A stretch of DNA of 64,000 bases from Candidatus Limosilactobacillus intestinigallinarum (lineage in GTDB: Bacteria > Bacillota > Bacilli > Lactobacillales > Lactobacillaceae): NCBI GenBank assembly GCA_019117285.1, contig DXAA01000011.1, positions 1 to 64,000 of the forward strand, written 5' to 3'. The notes below the pieces were generated by a model, which saw nothing but the letters and a program-made list of their open reading frames with translations, was not told where the DNA came from and ran no database searches. Below, piece after piece: positions 1 to 8,774 of the stretch. Each line of letters begins with the position of its first letter. Within the stretch, counting starts at the first letter, position 1. The position numbers were made by a program, and so were the translations under genes.

Positions 1-62
1 TGACTTAATTCGTTTAATATCGATAGTTTTTCTTCTGCACTATATTTTGCTTTCCTAGTCAT
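1..62 (-). CDS. IS3-type transposase OrfA, N-terminal fragment (runs off the window)
   Basis: Only the first 20 codons lie in the window. They read MTRKAKYSAEEKLSILNELS, the usual start of the helix-turn-helix OrfA of IS3-family (IS150-like) elements in lactobacilli. A good ribosome binding site (GGAGGG) lies just before the ATG. Base composition is AT-rich and codons such as AGG, ATA and TTA differ sharply from the GC-rich genes that follow, as expected for a mobile element. Family assignment rests on this short N-terminus and on the setting, so the exact IS group is unsure. Confidence 0.6.
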   Translation of the reverse strand, partial: MTRKAKYSAEEKLSILNELS

Positions 63-71
63 AGAAAAATA

Positions 72-121
72 CCCTCCAAGTATTAAGATGAATTTTCTAT
101 TTCATCTGTATACTTAGAGGG
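72..121 (-). repeat. Near-perfect 21-bp inverted repeat covering the transposase ribosome binding site
   Basis: Two 21-nt arms (72-92 and 101-121) match at 18 positions after reversal, separated by 8 nt. On the minus strand the downstream arm contains the GGAGGG ribosome binding site of the transposase fragment. Transcripts entering from outside would therefore fold the site away. The element end may be at about position 123, where the minus strand reads TGCCCTCT. Confidence 0.7.
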
Positions 122-160
122 CATTATAGCCTGTTTCCCCGGCCGCCGTTTCTGTTATGG

Positions 161-1549
161 TTATTTCTTAATATAGTTCTTGAAGGCCTGGTAGTCCTGG
201 TCAACTTGATCGACGTAGTGGAGGGCCCAGTCGGCTAGTCCCTGGTCGAGGGCCTTCTGGTGGCGCAGGTAGCCACGCAGCATCGGTGAGGTTGGGCTTT
301 GGGCATGGGCCATGGCCAGGCAAAAGGCACAGGTCTGGCAGTACAGCTGGTAGCTGCTGAAGTCGAGCTTCTCGATCTTGATCGACTCCTTCATGTCCCG
401 GAACTGCCGGATGTAGTAGCTCCGCTGACCAAACCTGGTGCTGGCCAGGAAGGGGTCAGAGGTGGACTGGAGGACACGCTGGGCCGTCACAATCCGCCGG
501 CCCGCCTGAAGGCCATTGGCGATGGCCTGCTGAACCTGGAGCTGGAGCAGGTTGTATCGCAGGGGCATAGCCTCCTTGACCTGGAGGACCAGGTGGCTGC
601 CGTCGATCCCGGTCAACAGAATCAGGTAGCAACGAGTCCCAAAACTCCCGACGCCAACGCTGTAACGAATGATGTCGGTGATGTGGAAGTTAGCCAGGTA
701 GACCCGGATATCTTGACGGACGTTCTCCCGATACGTCTCGTAACCAGCAGCGACGGCCTGGTAGTCCGCATCGCTGAGGTGCTTAGCACGGGGCGGGTTG
801 TCCCGGAAGACCAGCTGGCCGCGGTTGTTGATGGTCCCCATCTTGCGGATGATTTCCTCGGAATTACTGTGCTGGCTCTTCTTGATGATGTTTTGCAGGA
901 CCGCCTCCATCTGCTCTGGGGCGTCACCATCCCCGAGCTTGTGGATGTTTTCGATCATGTCATGGATTTCAAAGGAGTAGTAGAAGACCGCGGACAGGGG
1001 GAGCTTATTGGCACTCTTGATGGCGTGCCGGTAGGTCTTGGTGGTCAGTTCGAGCAGGTCATGGAGGTCGCTTTTCTTGAAGCCGTTCTCCTCGCCGGCC
1101 AGCTCAATGCTGACGAGGAGGCGCTTGAGGTCACTTTCCCAGTTACCGATCCGGGCTTCGTCGAAGTCGTTGAGGCCGAAGAGCAGCTTACGCTCGGGGG
1201 AAGCGTAGAAACCAAAGTTATTCACGTGGGCATCACCACAGATCACAACTGGCATCATGCTCTGGTGCTGCTTCTTGAGGTCGCGTTCCATCAACTCGGC
1301 CGTGCCCCGGAAGAAGGCAAAACGACTGGCAAGCATCCGCTGGTGGCGTAAGGGAAGCAGCTCGGGGATCATCTTGGCCTCGGTCTGTTTGATATCGGTG
1401 ACCGGATCTCGGTGAACGGGGACGAAGGTACTCAGGTCCGCGCTGGTCACCTCTTTTTGCCGCTGCTTGCCAGCCTGCTCAAGCTCGGCCTTACTCTTGT
1501 TGATCTTAATCTTTTTTAAGTCAAAAATATCTAGTCGTTGTTTGTCCAT
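161..1549 (-). CDS. DUF2252 family protein
   Basis: A 462-residue soluble protein of the DUF2252 family, which has no settled function. The family has a kinase-like fold, here marked by the stretch around VVICGDAHVNNFGFY (about residue 100) and the following LNDFDEARIGNWESDLKRL, which resemble the catalytic and metal-binding loops of aminoglycoside phosphotransferase-like proteins. Whether it phosphorylates anything is unknown. The start is an ATG with GAGGAAG upstream. It is transcribed away from the next gene, sharing a short intergenic region, and runs towards the IS fragment. No signal peptide or membrane segment is visible. Confidence 0.85.
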   Translation of the reverse strand: MDKQRLDIFDLKKIKINKSKAELEQAGKQRQKEVTSADLSTFVPVHRDPVTDIKQTEAKMIPELLPLRHQRMLASRFAFFRGTAELMERDLKKQHQSMMPVVICGDAHVNNFGFYASPERKLLFGLNDFDEARIGNWESDLKRLLVSIELAGEENGFKKSDLHDLLELTTKTYRHAIKSANKLPLSAVFYYSFEIHDMIENIHKLGDGDAPEQMEAVLQNIIKKSQHSNSEEIIRKMGTINNRGQLVFRDNPPRAKHLSDADYQAVAAGYETYRENVRQDIRVYLANFHITDIIRYSVGVGSFGTRCYLILLTGIDGSHLVLQVKEAMPLRYNLLQLQVQQAIANGLQAGRRIVTAQRVLQSTSDPFLASTRFGQRSYYIRQFRDMKESIKIEKLDFSSYQLYCQTCAFCLAMAHAQSPTSPMLRGYLRHQKALDQGLADWALHYVDQVDQDYQAFKNYIKK

Positions 1550-1635
1550 GTTGCCGCTTCCTCTTCTGCTTAGATTTGCTGATTACCCTTCATTTTAATG
1601 AATTCTTTAAATTTGTAAATATTGCTTGTTGTTTA

Positions 1636-1661
1636 TCTCACAATTCTGCCACAATTGTGTT
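1636..1661. promoter_or_regulatory. Repeated CACAATT motif in a divergent promoter region
   Basis: CACAATT occurs at 1639 and again at 1650, one helical turn apart. The second copy is part of the palindrome CACAATTGTG (1650-1659). It sits between two divergent genes, so an operator is possible, but no regulator is known. Confidence 0.3.
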
Positions 1662-1688
1662 AGAGAATGAATTCGAGGAGGAGATAAC

Positions 1689-3239
1689 GTGATTATTACC
1701 GTGGAAAGACCGGTTGCCCAGCACCTACACGTCAACCCCCAGATGGTCAATGAGCTGAGCCTGACCATACCGGAAGCGTGGTCGGTCCGCATCTGTGGAG
1801 ACTTCATGATTGTCATGAACAACCTGCTGGCATTGCCGGTGATTGTCCGCCATCCTCAGCGCTTCAATGATTCCCGTTCCTTTGTCACCGCCTTCAAGCA
1901 GGAGTTTCTGCAGCTGATGGAGCTAGCCCCGATCCCACACGCCAAGATTCGGATGATCCGCGATGCCCAGTTTCAGGACGTCCGTTTCACCAGTCAAATG
2001 GCCGCTACGGCCCCGCTGCACCTGCAGACCTACCAGAATATTCTAGCCGGCCCCACCTCCGTCATCGACTGGGACCGTCACCCGTCCAACGCTGAACTGG
2101 CCCTCCAGCTGGCTGACCAGACCGAACTGCAAGACCCCGATGCTGATGGTGGGGTGACGGTGATCGAGTTGTTTGAAAACTACGTGATGGAAAACTTTGC
2201 CCTACCGGCGCACCCAACCCTAAATGAGCATAACCGCAGCTACCGCTACCACAGCGGGTCACTCAATGATGTGATGAACGCGGTCGCGGTGGACGAGCGC
2301 CTGCTTGGCGACTACCGCCATTACTTGGAGAACCGGGGGAAGAGCGACCAGATCATCGACCGGGATCTCGACGTTGCGGATGACTACTTCAGCTTCTGTG
2401 ATGGCTATGAAGAAACTATCCTCGACGACCTGACCCTGGTCTATAACTACCTAATCCATTATGAAGAGGCCACCCAGACCCACCTGAGTGCCACCCAACT
2501 TCGTGATAAGGGAATCGCCCTGCGGGAGCTCGGCCGTTTCCTGCGTTACCAGCGGCTTTTTTCCGCCGAGGATTTCGATCACTTTGTCCAGGCGATCGGG
2601 CAGGGGGTCAAGGATCTTGACCCGACGGAACGGAACTTCTACTTCCAACGCCTGCTGCGCAACGTTCAGGACCAGATGCAGGACCAACGGGACGCCTTGA
2701 ACGGGGCCTATCGCTACAGTCGCCAGCGCTATCAGCTAACGGTGACCCTGGCGGACTATCAGCCGACTATGTGGCGCCGGTTGACCCTCAGCGGTGATAC
2801 CCGCCTGGACACCCTCTGTTACCAGATCCTGGCGAGCTTCCGGGCCACCGGCAGCCACCTCTTTGCCCTCCAGGACGGCCAGCACAACTACCAATTGCCA
2901 ATCTTTGCTAGCGGCCTTGGCGACCCGGAGAGTCTATTGACCCACTGGCTGGGTGAGTACCAGGCCGGTGACGAACTGACCCTATTCTACGATTTCGGCG
3001 ATAGCTGGCGGTTCCAGATCAAGATTGACACGGTCACTACCCGATCCCGGCTGCGGACGGCGGGTGCGGCCAAGCTGTTGGCCGGCAGCGGTCGGGGGAT
3101 CATTGACGACATCGGTGGGGTCAGTGGCCTGACCGACGTCGCTAAGGATGATCCGACCATCGACCGGCCTCTGAACGTCAACCAGGAGCAGACGGCCTGG
3201 CAAAAGCGTGTTGACCGCCTTAAGAAGAGTTATCGTTAG
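1689..3239 (+). CDS. Plasmid pRiA4b ORF-3-like (IS1096 TnpR-like) family protein
   Basis: A 516-residue protein. The C-terminal part (about residues 345-500) matches the pRiA4b ORF-3/IS1096 TnpR-like domain: a basic start YRYSRQRYQLTVTL, then PTMWRRLTLSG, and the hallmark LTLFYDFGDSWRFQIKI. The first 340 residues are not recognised; they are acidic and appear helical and soluble. The function of the domain is unknown despite its name, and there is no transposon context here. The start is GTG with GAGGAGG 5 nt upstream. It is a single gene, divergent from the DUF2252 gene. The family is secure, the role is not. Confidence 0.75.
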   Translation: MIITVERPVAQHLHVNPQMVNELSLTIPEAWSVRICGDFMIVMNNLLALPVIVRHPQRFNDSRSFVTAFKQEFLQLMELAPIPHAKIRMIRDAQFQDVRFTSQMAATAPLHLQTYQNILAGPTSVIDWDRHPSNAELALQLADQTELQDPDADGGVTVIELFENYVMENFALPAHPTLNEHNRSYRYHSGSLNDVMNAVAVDERLLGDYRHYLENRGKSDQIIDRDLDVADDYFSFCDGYEETILDDLTLVYNYLIHYEEATQTHLSATQLRDKGIALRELGRFLRYQRLFSAEDFDHFVQAIGQGVKDLDPTERNFYFQRLLRNVQDQMQDQRDALNGAYRYSRQRYQLTVTLADYQPTMWRRLTLSGDTRLDTLCYQILASFRATGSHLFALQDGQHNYQLPIFASGLGDPESLLTHWLGEYQAGDELTLFYDFGDSWRFQIKIDTVTTRSRLRTAGAAKLLAGSGRGIIDDIGGVSGLTDVAKDDPTIDRPLNVNQEQTAWQKRVDRLKKSYR

Positions 3240-3314
3240 AACGTTGTTTTCTTCACAAGTCCGCGAAAAGGGTTACAATAAATATGTAAGTTCAATTAAG
3301 TGAGGCTGATAGAC

Positions 3315-4364
3315 ATGGAAACGCAAATTGATGATTTACCAAAGACAATGCGGGCCTGGGCCGTTACCACCCCGGGACCGATCGACGGTGACCGGGCGCC
3401 CCTGAAGATGGTGGAGAAGCCGGTACCAACCCCGGGCCGGGGGGAAGTCCTGGTCAAGGTGCTGACCTGTGGGGTCTGCCACACCGACCTCCACGTAACC
3501 GAGGGTGACCTGCCCGTCCACCAGGAACACGTCACTCCGGGCCACGAGATTGTCGGCCGGGTAGTTGCCCAGGGACCGGAGACCCAGCGCTTCAGCCTTG
3601 GCGAGCGGATTGGGATTCCGTGGTTCCGGCACGCTTGCGGAGTCTGCAAGTTCTGTCGGTCCGGACACGAGAACCTCTGTCCACACTCTGTCTACACCGG
3701 CTGGGATCATGACGGTGGCTATGCCGAATACGTGACGGTGCCGGAGGGCTTTGCCTACCGGATCCCAGAGAAGTTTGATTCCTTAGAGGCTGCCCCGCTG
3801 CTCTGTGCCGGAATTATTGGCTACCGGGCCTTTGAGCGGGCCAATGTACCGGCAGGTGGTCGGTTGGGTCTATATGGCTTTGGTGGCTCAGCCCACATCA
3901 CGGCCCAGATCGCCATGGCCCAGGGGATCGAGGTCCACGTCTTTACCCGGGGGGCCGACGCCCGGAAGTTTGCCCTTCAATTGGGCTGTGCCTCAGCCCA
4001 CGGGGCCTATGACCTCTCCGACGTGCCGTTGGACTCCTCAATCATCTTTGCCCCTGTTGGTGACATCGTGCTACCGGCGATGGCCAGCCTGATTCCAGGC
4101 GGGACCCTGGCCCTGGCCGGAATCCACATGACCGACGTGCCAGCTCTCAACTACCAGAAGCACCTCTTCCACGAGAAGACAATCACCAGTGTCGAGAGTA
4201 ACACCCGGCGTGACGGCGAGGAGTTCTTAACCCTGGCCGACCGGCTGGACATCCACCCCGAGGTTCACGAGTACCCGTTTGAAAAGGCCGACGAGGCCCT
4301 GAAGTACGTTAAGCGGGGTGACATCAAGGGGGCCTGCGTTCTGCGGATTAGCCAGGACGATTAG
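3315..4364 (+). CDS. Zinc-dependent alcohol dehydrogenase family protein
   Basis: A medium-chain dehydrogenase/reductase of 349 residues. The catalytic zinc site shows as CGVCHTDLH and GHE, and the structural zinc site as [15 protein letters not shown]. The nucleotide-binding region carries [11 protein letters not shown], a variant of the GxGxxG turn, so the NAD(P) preference is uncertain. It would interconvert an alcohol and an aldehyde in the cytoplasm. I chose the ATG at 3315, not the GTG at 3300 in the ORF track, because TGAGG lies 9 nt before the ATG. It is a different lineage from the AdhP-type enzyme at 50.7 kb. The natural substrate cannot be told. Confidence 0.85.
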   Translation: METQIDDLPKTMRAWAVTTPGPIDGDRAPLKMVEKPVPTPGRGEVLVKVLTCGVCHTDLHVTEGDLPVHQEHVTPGHEIVGRVVAQGPETQRFSLGERIGIPWFRHACGVCKFCRSGHENLCPHSVYTGWDHDGGYAEYVTVPEGFAYRIPEKFDSLEAAPLLCAGIIGYRAFERANVPAGGRLGLYGFGGSAHITAQIAMAQGIEVHVFTRGADARKFALQLGCASAHGAYDLSDVPLDSSIIFAPVGDIVLPAMASLIPGGTLALAGIHMTDVPALNYQKHLFHEKTITSVESNTRRDGEEFLTLADRLDIHPEVHEYPFEKADEALKYVKRGDIKGACVLRISQDD

Positions 4365-4410
4365 TCGATGTTATACTAGAGCACATCCTAAATTGAAATG
4401 AGGAAAGAAT

Positions 4411-4995
4411 ATGGATTATCCACAATTAGACCTGGCCTCGGCACAGGGACCCAAAGCAATCATCAAGACCAACCAGGGGACGATTGAGGTCCAGCTCTTT
4501 GAGAAGCTGGCCCCCAAGACGGTTAAGAACTTCGTCGAGCTGGCCAAGCAGGGCTACTACGACGGGGTAACCTTCCACCGGGTCATTCCCGACTTCATGA
4601 TCCAGGGTGGTGACCCGACCGGGACCGGCCGTGGTGGCGAGAGCAGCTACGGTCACCCGTTTGAGGATGAGTTTGCTGACCAGTTGTTTAACTTCAACGG
4701 CGCCCTCTCGATGGCCAACGCCGGCCCAAACACCAACGGTAGCCAGTTCTTCATTGTTTCCAACGAACACGTGCCGGCCAACATGATCGACCAGATGAAG
4801 ATGGTTGGTTACCCGCAGGAAGTCATCGACCACTACCAGAAAGTCGGTGGGACGCCATGGCTTGATCACCGGCACACCGTTTTTGGCCAGGTGATTAAGG
4901 GGATGGATGTTGTCCAGAAGATCAGCAAGGTCGAGCGTGATCAGATGGACAAGCCCAAGGATGATGTTGTGATGGAAAAAGTTACGATTGAATAA
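4411..4995 (+). CDS. Cyclophilin-type peptidyl-prolyl cis-trans isomerase
   Basis: A 194-residue cytoplasmic cyclophilin that catalyses cis-trans isomerisation of X-Pro bonds. The active-site core is visible as [19 protein letters not shown] (about residues 55-73), with the catalytic Arg in FHRV, and NTNGSQFFI further on. There is no signal peptide or membrane anchor, unlike the PrsA foldases. The ATG has AGGAAAG upstream, and the 46-nt gap to the alcohol dehydrogenase lacks a clear terminator, so the two may be cotranscribed. A strong terminator follows. Confidence 0.92.
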   Translation: MDYPQLDLASAQGPKAIIKTNQGTIEVQLFEKLAPKTVKNFVELAKQGYYDGVTFHRVIPDFMIQGGDPTGTGRGGESSYGHPFEDEFADQLFNFNGALSMANAGPNTNGSQFFIVSNEHVPANMIDQMKMVGYPQEVIDHYQKVGGTPWLDHRHTVFGQVIKGMDVVQKISKVERDQMDKPKDDVVMEKVTIE

Positions 4996-5006
4996 TTATG
5001 ATCAAT

Positions 5007-5047
5007 GGGACCGGGGAATGAAAATAATTTGCCCAGTCCCTTTATTT
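5007..5047 (+). terminator. Intrinsic terminator after the cyclophilin gene
   Basis: Hairpin with arms GGGACcGGG and CCCaGTCCC, followed by TTTATTTTT. Confidence 0.8.
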
Positions 5048-5071
5048 TTGATAAAAATTCATTAAAGCGGG

Positions 5072-5101
5072 GCGATTAAATATCGCGTCGGTCATTATAA
5101 T
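5072..5101 (+). promoter_or_regulatory. Promoter region of the alarmone synthetase operon
   Basis: A TATAAT -10 box lies at 5096-5101. Near the expected -35 position there is a short inverted repeat, GCGAT-N5-ATCGC (5072-5086), which could be an operator. No good -35 hexamer is seen. Confidence 0.4.
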
Positions 5102-5124
5102 GGGAGACAAGGAGATGAAGAGCA

Positions 5125-5736
5125 ATGTCAATTTACGGGGACTACGAGCAGGTTTTGCCCCAGATCCTGGCGATGACGACCAAGCGGATCCAACAGTTGA
5201 ACCAGCAAGTGCTTGCTGATCACCAGCCTAAATTGTATGAACACCTGATTGGCCGGGTGAAGACGTCGACCAGTATGGCAGAGAAGTGCCGGCGCAAGGG
5301 CTATCCGGTTACTACGCGGTCAGCACTGCGTGAATGCCGGGATGCGGTTGGCTTGCGAGTGGTCTGCAACTTCATCGATGATATCAACCGTTGCTTGACC
5401 CTGCTTCGCCAGGCTGACTGGTGGACGGTGGTCAAGGAAAAGGATTATATTACCAATGCCAAGCCTAACGGGTATCGAAGTTACCACCTGATCTTAGACG
5501 AGACGGCCCCTTACCAAGATCCGGATGGTCACCTACCAGGACACTTCTTTGTTGAAATCCAGCTGCGTACGATCGCAATGGATTCTTGGGCCAGTCTGGA
5601 ACATGAGATGAAATATAAACACCACATTAAGGATCCCGAACGGATCGGCCGGGAGTTGAAGCATTGCGCCGACCAACTAGCATCCTGTGATGTTCAAATG
5701 CAGACAATTCGCCAATTGATTAACGAAAAATATTAG
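5125..5736 (+). CDS. relP: Small alarmone synthetase, (p)ppGpp synthetase (RelP/RelQ type)
   Basis: A 203-residue protein with only the synthetase domain of the RelA/SpoT family, so it should make (p)ppGpp from ATP and GDP/GTP but has no hydrolase, TGS or ACT parts. Conserved elements are GRVKTSTSMAEK, RDAVGLRVVC, NGYRSYHL and the VEIQLRTIAMDSWASLEHEMKYK block that forms the nucleotide site. The PNGYRS and TIAMDxWASLEH wording is closer to B. subtilis YwaC (RelP) than to YjbM (RelQ); the subtype is a judgement. It lies 12 nt before a two-component system and is probably cotranscribed with it, suggesting induction by an envelope or stress signal. Confidence 0.85.
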   Translation: MSIYGDYEQVLPQILAMTTKRIQQLNQQVLADHQPKLYEHLIGRVKTSTSMAEKCRRKGYPVTTRSALRECRDAVGLRVVCNFIDDINRCLTLLRQADWWTVVKEKDYITNAKPNGYRSYHLILDETAPYQDPDGHLPGHFFVEIQLRTIAMDSWASLEHEMKYKHHIKDPERIGRELKHCADQLASCDVQMQTIRQLINEKY

Positions 5737-5748
5737 GAGGCTTGGGCG

Positions 5749-6426
5749 ATGAAGATTCTAGTTGCAGAAGATGAAAAACAGTTGGCCCACGTCTTAGCGA
5801 CCGCCCTCCGGACCAGTGGCTACCAGGTGGATGTTGTTGGTGACGGTCAGGCTGTTATCGACCATGTCAAACAGCACCCGTATGATGTCATCATTCTAGA
5901 CATTATGATGCCAGTCAAGTCTGGGCTGACGGCCCTGAAGGAATTGCGTGCCAGCGGGGACCAGACCTACGTGATGATATTGACTGCCATGGGTGAGGAA
6001 GATGATAAGGTGAACGGCCTGGATGACGGTGCCGATGATTACCTGACCAAGCCGTTCTCCATCAAGGAGCTACTCGCCAGGTTACGGTCGCGGGAACGAC
6101 GGGGGGCGCAGTTTGCCAGTCCAGAGCTGCAATTTGGTGACTTGATCCTCAACACCGGTGACCAATCATTGATCAGCCACAATTCAATCAGCCTGTCTAA
6201 TAAGGAGAGCAGCCTCTTACGGTATCTGATTCTCAATGCCGGAAAGCAGATATCGACCACCGAATTGATCAACCACGTTTGGCCGAACGACCAGGCCGAC
6301 GCCAAGGACGTCTGGATCACCATTTCTTACCTGCGCCAAAAGCTGCGGTCGATTTGCTCAACGGTCCGAATTGCTGGTGAGGAAGGCGGTTCCTTTCAAC
6401 TTGAGCAGTCAGGGGTAGAGTCATGA
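5749..6426 (+). CDS. OmpR-family response regulator
   Basis: A 225-residue DNA-binding response regulator. The receiver domain has the acidic pair in VAEDEKQ, the phospho-acceptor Asp in VIILDIMMP (about residue 52), the switch Thr in ILTAMGEEDD and the conserved Lys in DYLTKPFSI. A winged-helix output domain follows, with LSNKESSLLRYLI and ISYLRQKL. The recognition helix region reads DAKDVWITISYLRQKL. It is preceded by GGAGG, and its stop overlaps the kinase start (ATGA). The target genes are unknown; the alarmone synthetase upstream is the obvious candidate for autoregulated output. Confidence 0.92.
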   Translation: MKILVAEDEKQLAHVLATALRTSGYQVDVVGDGQAVIDHVKQHPYDVIILDIMMPVKSGLTALKELRASGDQTYVMILTAMGEEDDKVNGLDDGADDYLTKPFSIKELLARLRSRERRGAQFASPELQFGDLILNTGDQSLISHNSISLSNKESSLLRYLILNAGKQISTTELINHVWPNDQADAKDVWITISYLRQKLRSICSTVRIAGEEGGSFQLEQSGVES

Positions 6427-7664
6427 TTCAGAAGTTTCGCTACAAGTTCATTGCCATATCAACGCTGGCACTGGTTGTCGTGATCGTAACGATCATCGGC
6501 AGTATCTCGGCGTTGACCTACTACCATGCCCGCCGGGAGGTCGATGATGTCTTGACGATCCTGGTTGATAACGAGGGTCAGATCCCAGCGCACAGCCAGA
6601 TTAAGAATTACGCCCAGCCCCAATTCAGTCGGGAGGGGCTGCACCAATATCGCTACTTCAGTGTCATTTTTGGTAAAAACAACCACGTTGCAGCGATTGA
6701 AGATGATCACATTACCAGTATCGACCCCCGGGATGCCCGGGTGATTACACAGCGGATCATGCAGAAGAAGCGTCAGAATGGTCAACTCAAGTATCATGGA
6801 ATGGCGTATGCCTATAAGGTTCAGAAGAAGGGCCAGCAGACAACGATCGTGGTGCTTGACGAGTCCTTACTGATGGATCGGACCAGGGACCTCTTGCACA
6901 GTGGCCTGTTGCTCGGGGCCATCGTCTTAGTTCTGTATACCCTCATCTTGACTCTCTATTCCCGGCGGGCGATCCGACCGATCATCCAGGCTGAACAGCG
7001 ACAGAAGCAGTTCATCACCAATGCCAGTCATGAGTTAAAAACCCCCTTGACCGTGATTGCCGCGAATACGGAGATGCAGGAGATGCTGAGTGGTGAGACC
7101 GAGTGGACTAAGAGCACCCACCAGCAGGTGCAACGCCTGACCCACTTGATCAACAACCTGGTGGCCCTGGCCCGGATGCAGGAACAACCACAAGTTGCAA
7201 TGACCCCGGTCAACGTCAGCCACTTAGCCCAAAATGTCGGGAATGGCTTCAACAGTGTTCTGGAAGCAGCTGATAAGCAGTTTCTGATGACGATTGCACC
7301 CGATGTTGTCGTCAGGGCCGATCAGAATCGGCTGCGTGAGTTGCTTAATATCCTTCTGGATAACGCCAGTAAATACTGTGATCCACGGGGAATGGTTAAG
7401 CTGACGGTGCGGCCTGGAAAGTATGGTAAGACGGCGGTAATCACCGTGGCCAATTCTTATCAGGCCGGGAAAGACGTCGACTATCGCCGCTTTTTCGATC
7501 GATTCTACCGGGGGGATGAGTCGCACAGTAATCATGGTAAGAGTGGCTTTGGCATTGGCCTATCAATGGCTCAAGACATTGTGCATTCGATGAAGGGGAA
7601 GATCAGTGCCAAGTACAACCACGGGATGTTGGCGTTTGTCATCACCATGAAACTGGCTTCATAA
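6423..7664 (+). CDS. Sensor histidine kinase
   Basis: A 413-residue membrane kinase, partner of the regulator whose stop codon it overlaps by 4 nt. Two membrane segments (about residues 11-34 and 157-180) enclose an extracellular sensor loop of about 120 residues with no domain I recognise. There is no obvious HAMP domain beyond a short linker. The H box is FITNASHELKTPL with the phosphorylated His, the N box NILLDNASKYC, the F box RFFDRFYRGDESH and the G2 box GFGIGLSMAQ. The set is complete, so it should be active. The signal is unknown. Confidence 0.92.
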   Translation: MIQKFRYKFIAISTLALVVVIVTIIGSISALTYYHARREVDDVLTILVDNEGQIPAHSQIKNYAQPQFSREGLHQYRYFSVIFGKNNHVAAIEDDHITSIDPRDARVITQRIMQKKRQNGQLKYHGMAYAYKVQKKGQQTTIVVLDESLLMDRTRDLLHSGLLLGAIVLVLYTLILTLYSRRAIRPIIQAEQRQKQFITNASHELKTPLTVIAANTEMQEMLSGETEWTKSTHQQVQRLTHLINNLVALARMQEQPQVAMTPVNVSHLAQNVGNGFNSVLEAADKQFLMTIAPDVVVRADQNRLRELLNILLDNASKYCDPRGMVKLTVRPGKYGKTAVITVANSYQAGKDVDYRRFFDRFYRGDESHSNHGKSGFGIGLSMAQDIVHSMKGKISAKYNHGMLAFVITMKLAS

Positions 7665-7706
7665 GAAAAACCAGGTGAACTACAAAAAAGATCATCATTT
7701 AATAAA

Positions 7707-7747
7707 AGCCGGCCACGTTTGAGAGTTCAAGCGTAGCCGGCTCTTTC
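7707..7747. terminator. Bidirectional terminator between the kinase and the LysR gene
   Basis: Arms AGCCGGC and GCCGGCT with further pairing in the loop. A T-rich stretch lies on both sides (AAAA before, CTTTCGTT after). Confidence 0.75.
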
Positions 7748-7760
7748 GTTAAGGGATTAA

Positions 7761-8645
7761 TCAAGAAGTGGTGTGCCTGGTCAGCAGGTCCCAGAGTTCC
7801 TGCTTGCGGGGCGTCAACTCCTCTGTCTCCCGCATCGTCACGGACAGGTGGAAGATCGGCAGGTCAGGCCCGTTGACCTGGACCTGTTTGACCCCGTCGC
7901 CGGGCTCGATGGCGAGGCTGGTCAGGAAGGTGATGCCGAGGTTTTCACTGACCATTGCCTTGATGACGTGGATGTCGGCGGTCCGGTAGAGAATGTGGGG
8001 ACGGAAGTGGGCCCGCCGACACATCTGCTTGAAGGCCTGGTCGTGGAAAAACTCGGTGTCGGGGATGATGAACTGCTCATCCTTCAGGGCGGCGAAATCT
8101 ACCGTCGCCTGCTTGGCCAGGGGATGGTCGGTGCCGACAACTACCTGGAAGGGGAAACGGGCCAGCTCCTGGGCTTTCAGCCGGGCCTCCTTGAGGGGGG
8201 TCAGGGAACCGAGCAGGGCCATGTCGAGCTTGCCATCTTGGAGCATCTTCAACAGCTCCTTGGAGCCGTGCTCGTAGGTTTCCAGCGCCGGCATTAACTG
8301 GTGGCGCATCAGGCGAGGCGTCAGCGGCGGGAAGTAGTAGTTGCCGATGATCGGCGGCAGGCCAAAACGGATCTTGGTGGAGTTGGCCCGGGCAATCTCC
8401 AGGTGGGCGACCCGGAGCTCGTTTAAAATCAGGTCGACGTGGTTGGCGAACTGACGGCCGGTCGTGGTGACCCGCAGCTCCCGGTGGACATGGTCGCGGA
8501 CGAAGAAGGTGGTATCAAAGTCACGCTCCAGGCGTTGGATAGCCATGGTAATTGTGGGCTGGCTGACCCCAAAGTGCTGGGCCACCTTGGAAAAATTTTG
8601 ATCTTTTATCAACTGCTGGAAATATTCTAAATCTTTGATCTTCAT
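7761..8645 (-). CDS. mleR: LysR-family regulator, divergent from the malolactic enzyme gene (MleR-like)
   Basis: A 294-residue LysR-type regulator. The N-terminal winged helix-turn-helix reads NFSKVAQHFGVSQPTITMAIQRLERDF (about residues 17-43), followed by the substrate-binding domain in which the co-inducer would sit. It is divergently transcribed from the malolactic enzyme gene, the same arrangement as mleR-mleS in other lactic acid bacteria, where malate is the inducer. The gene symbol follows that context. A second regulator at 15.2 kb is clearly related (shared RFGxPPIIG motif), so the two bracket the dicarboxylate block. Confidence 0.8.
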   Translation of the reverse strand: MKIKDLEYFQQLIKDQNFSKVAQHFGVSQPTITMAIQRLERDFDTTFFVRDHVHRELRVTTTGRQFANHVDLILNELRVAHLEIARANSTKIRFGLPPIIGNYYFPPLTPRLMRHQLMPALETYEHGSKELLKMLQDGKLDMALLGSLTPLKEARLKAQELARFPFQVVVGTDHPLAKQATVDFAALKDEQFIIPDTEFFHDQAFKQMCRRAHFRPHILYRTADIHVIKAMVSENLGITFLTSLAIEPGDGVKQVQVNGPDLPIFHLSVTMRETEELTPRKQELWDLLTRHTTS

Positions 8646-8699
8646 TTAAATCCCTTCATACCGGTAATCTAATTGGTGCGCATCAAGTTTATTTATATC

Positions 8700-8740
8700 A
8701 TAGCACGAATTTGACTATAAAATAATCCGGTCGCTATGAT
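8700..8740 (+). promoter_or_regulatory. mleS promoter with a LysR-type box
   Basis: TTGACT (8711-8716) and TATGAT (8735-8740) are separated by 18 nt. ATAG-N11-CTAT (8700-8718) overlaps the -35 box and fits the T-N11-A rule for LysR binding sites. Transcription would begin after 8740, which excludes the ATG at 8736 as the start of mleS. Confidence 0.6.
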
Positions 8741-8774
8741 GGGGACAATTAAACGAAAAGGAAGACGATTATTA

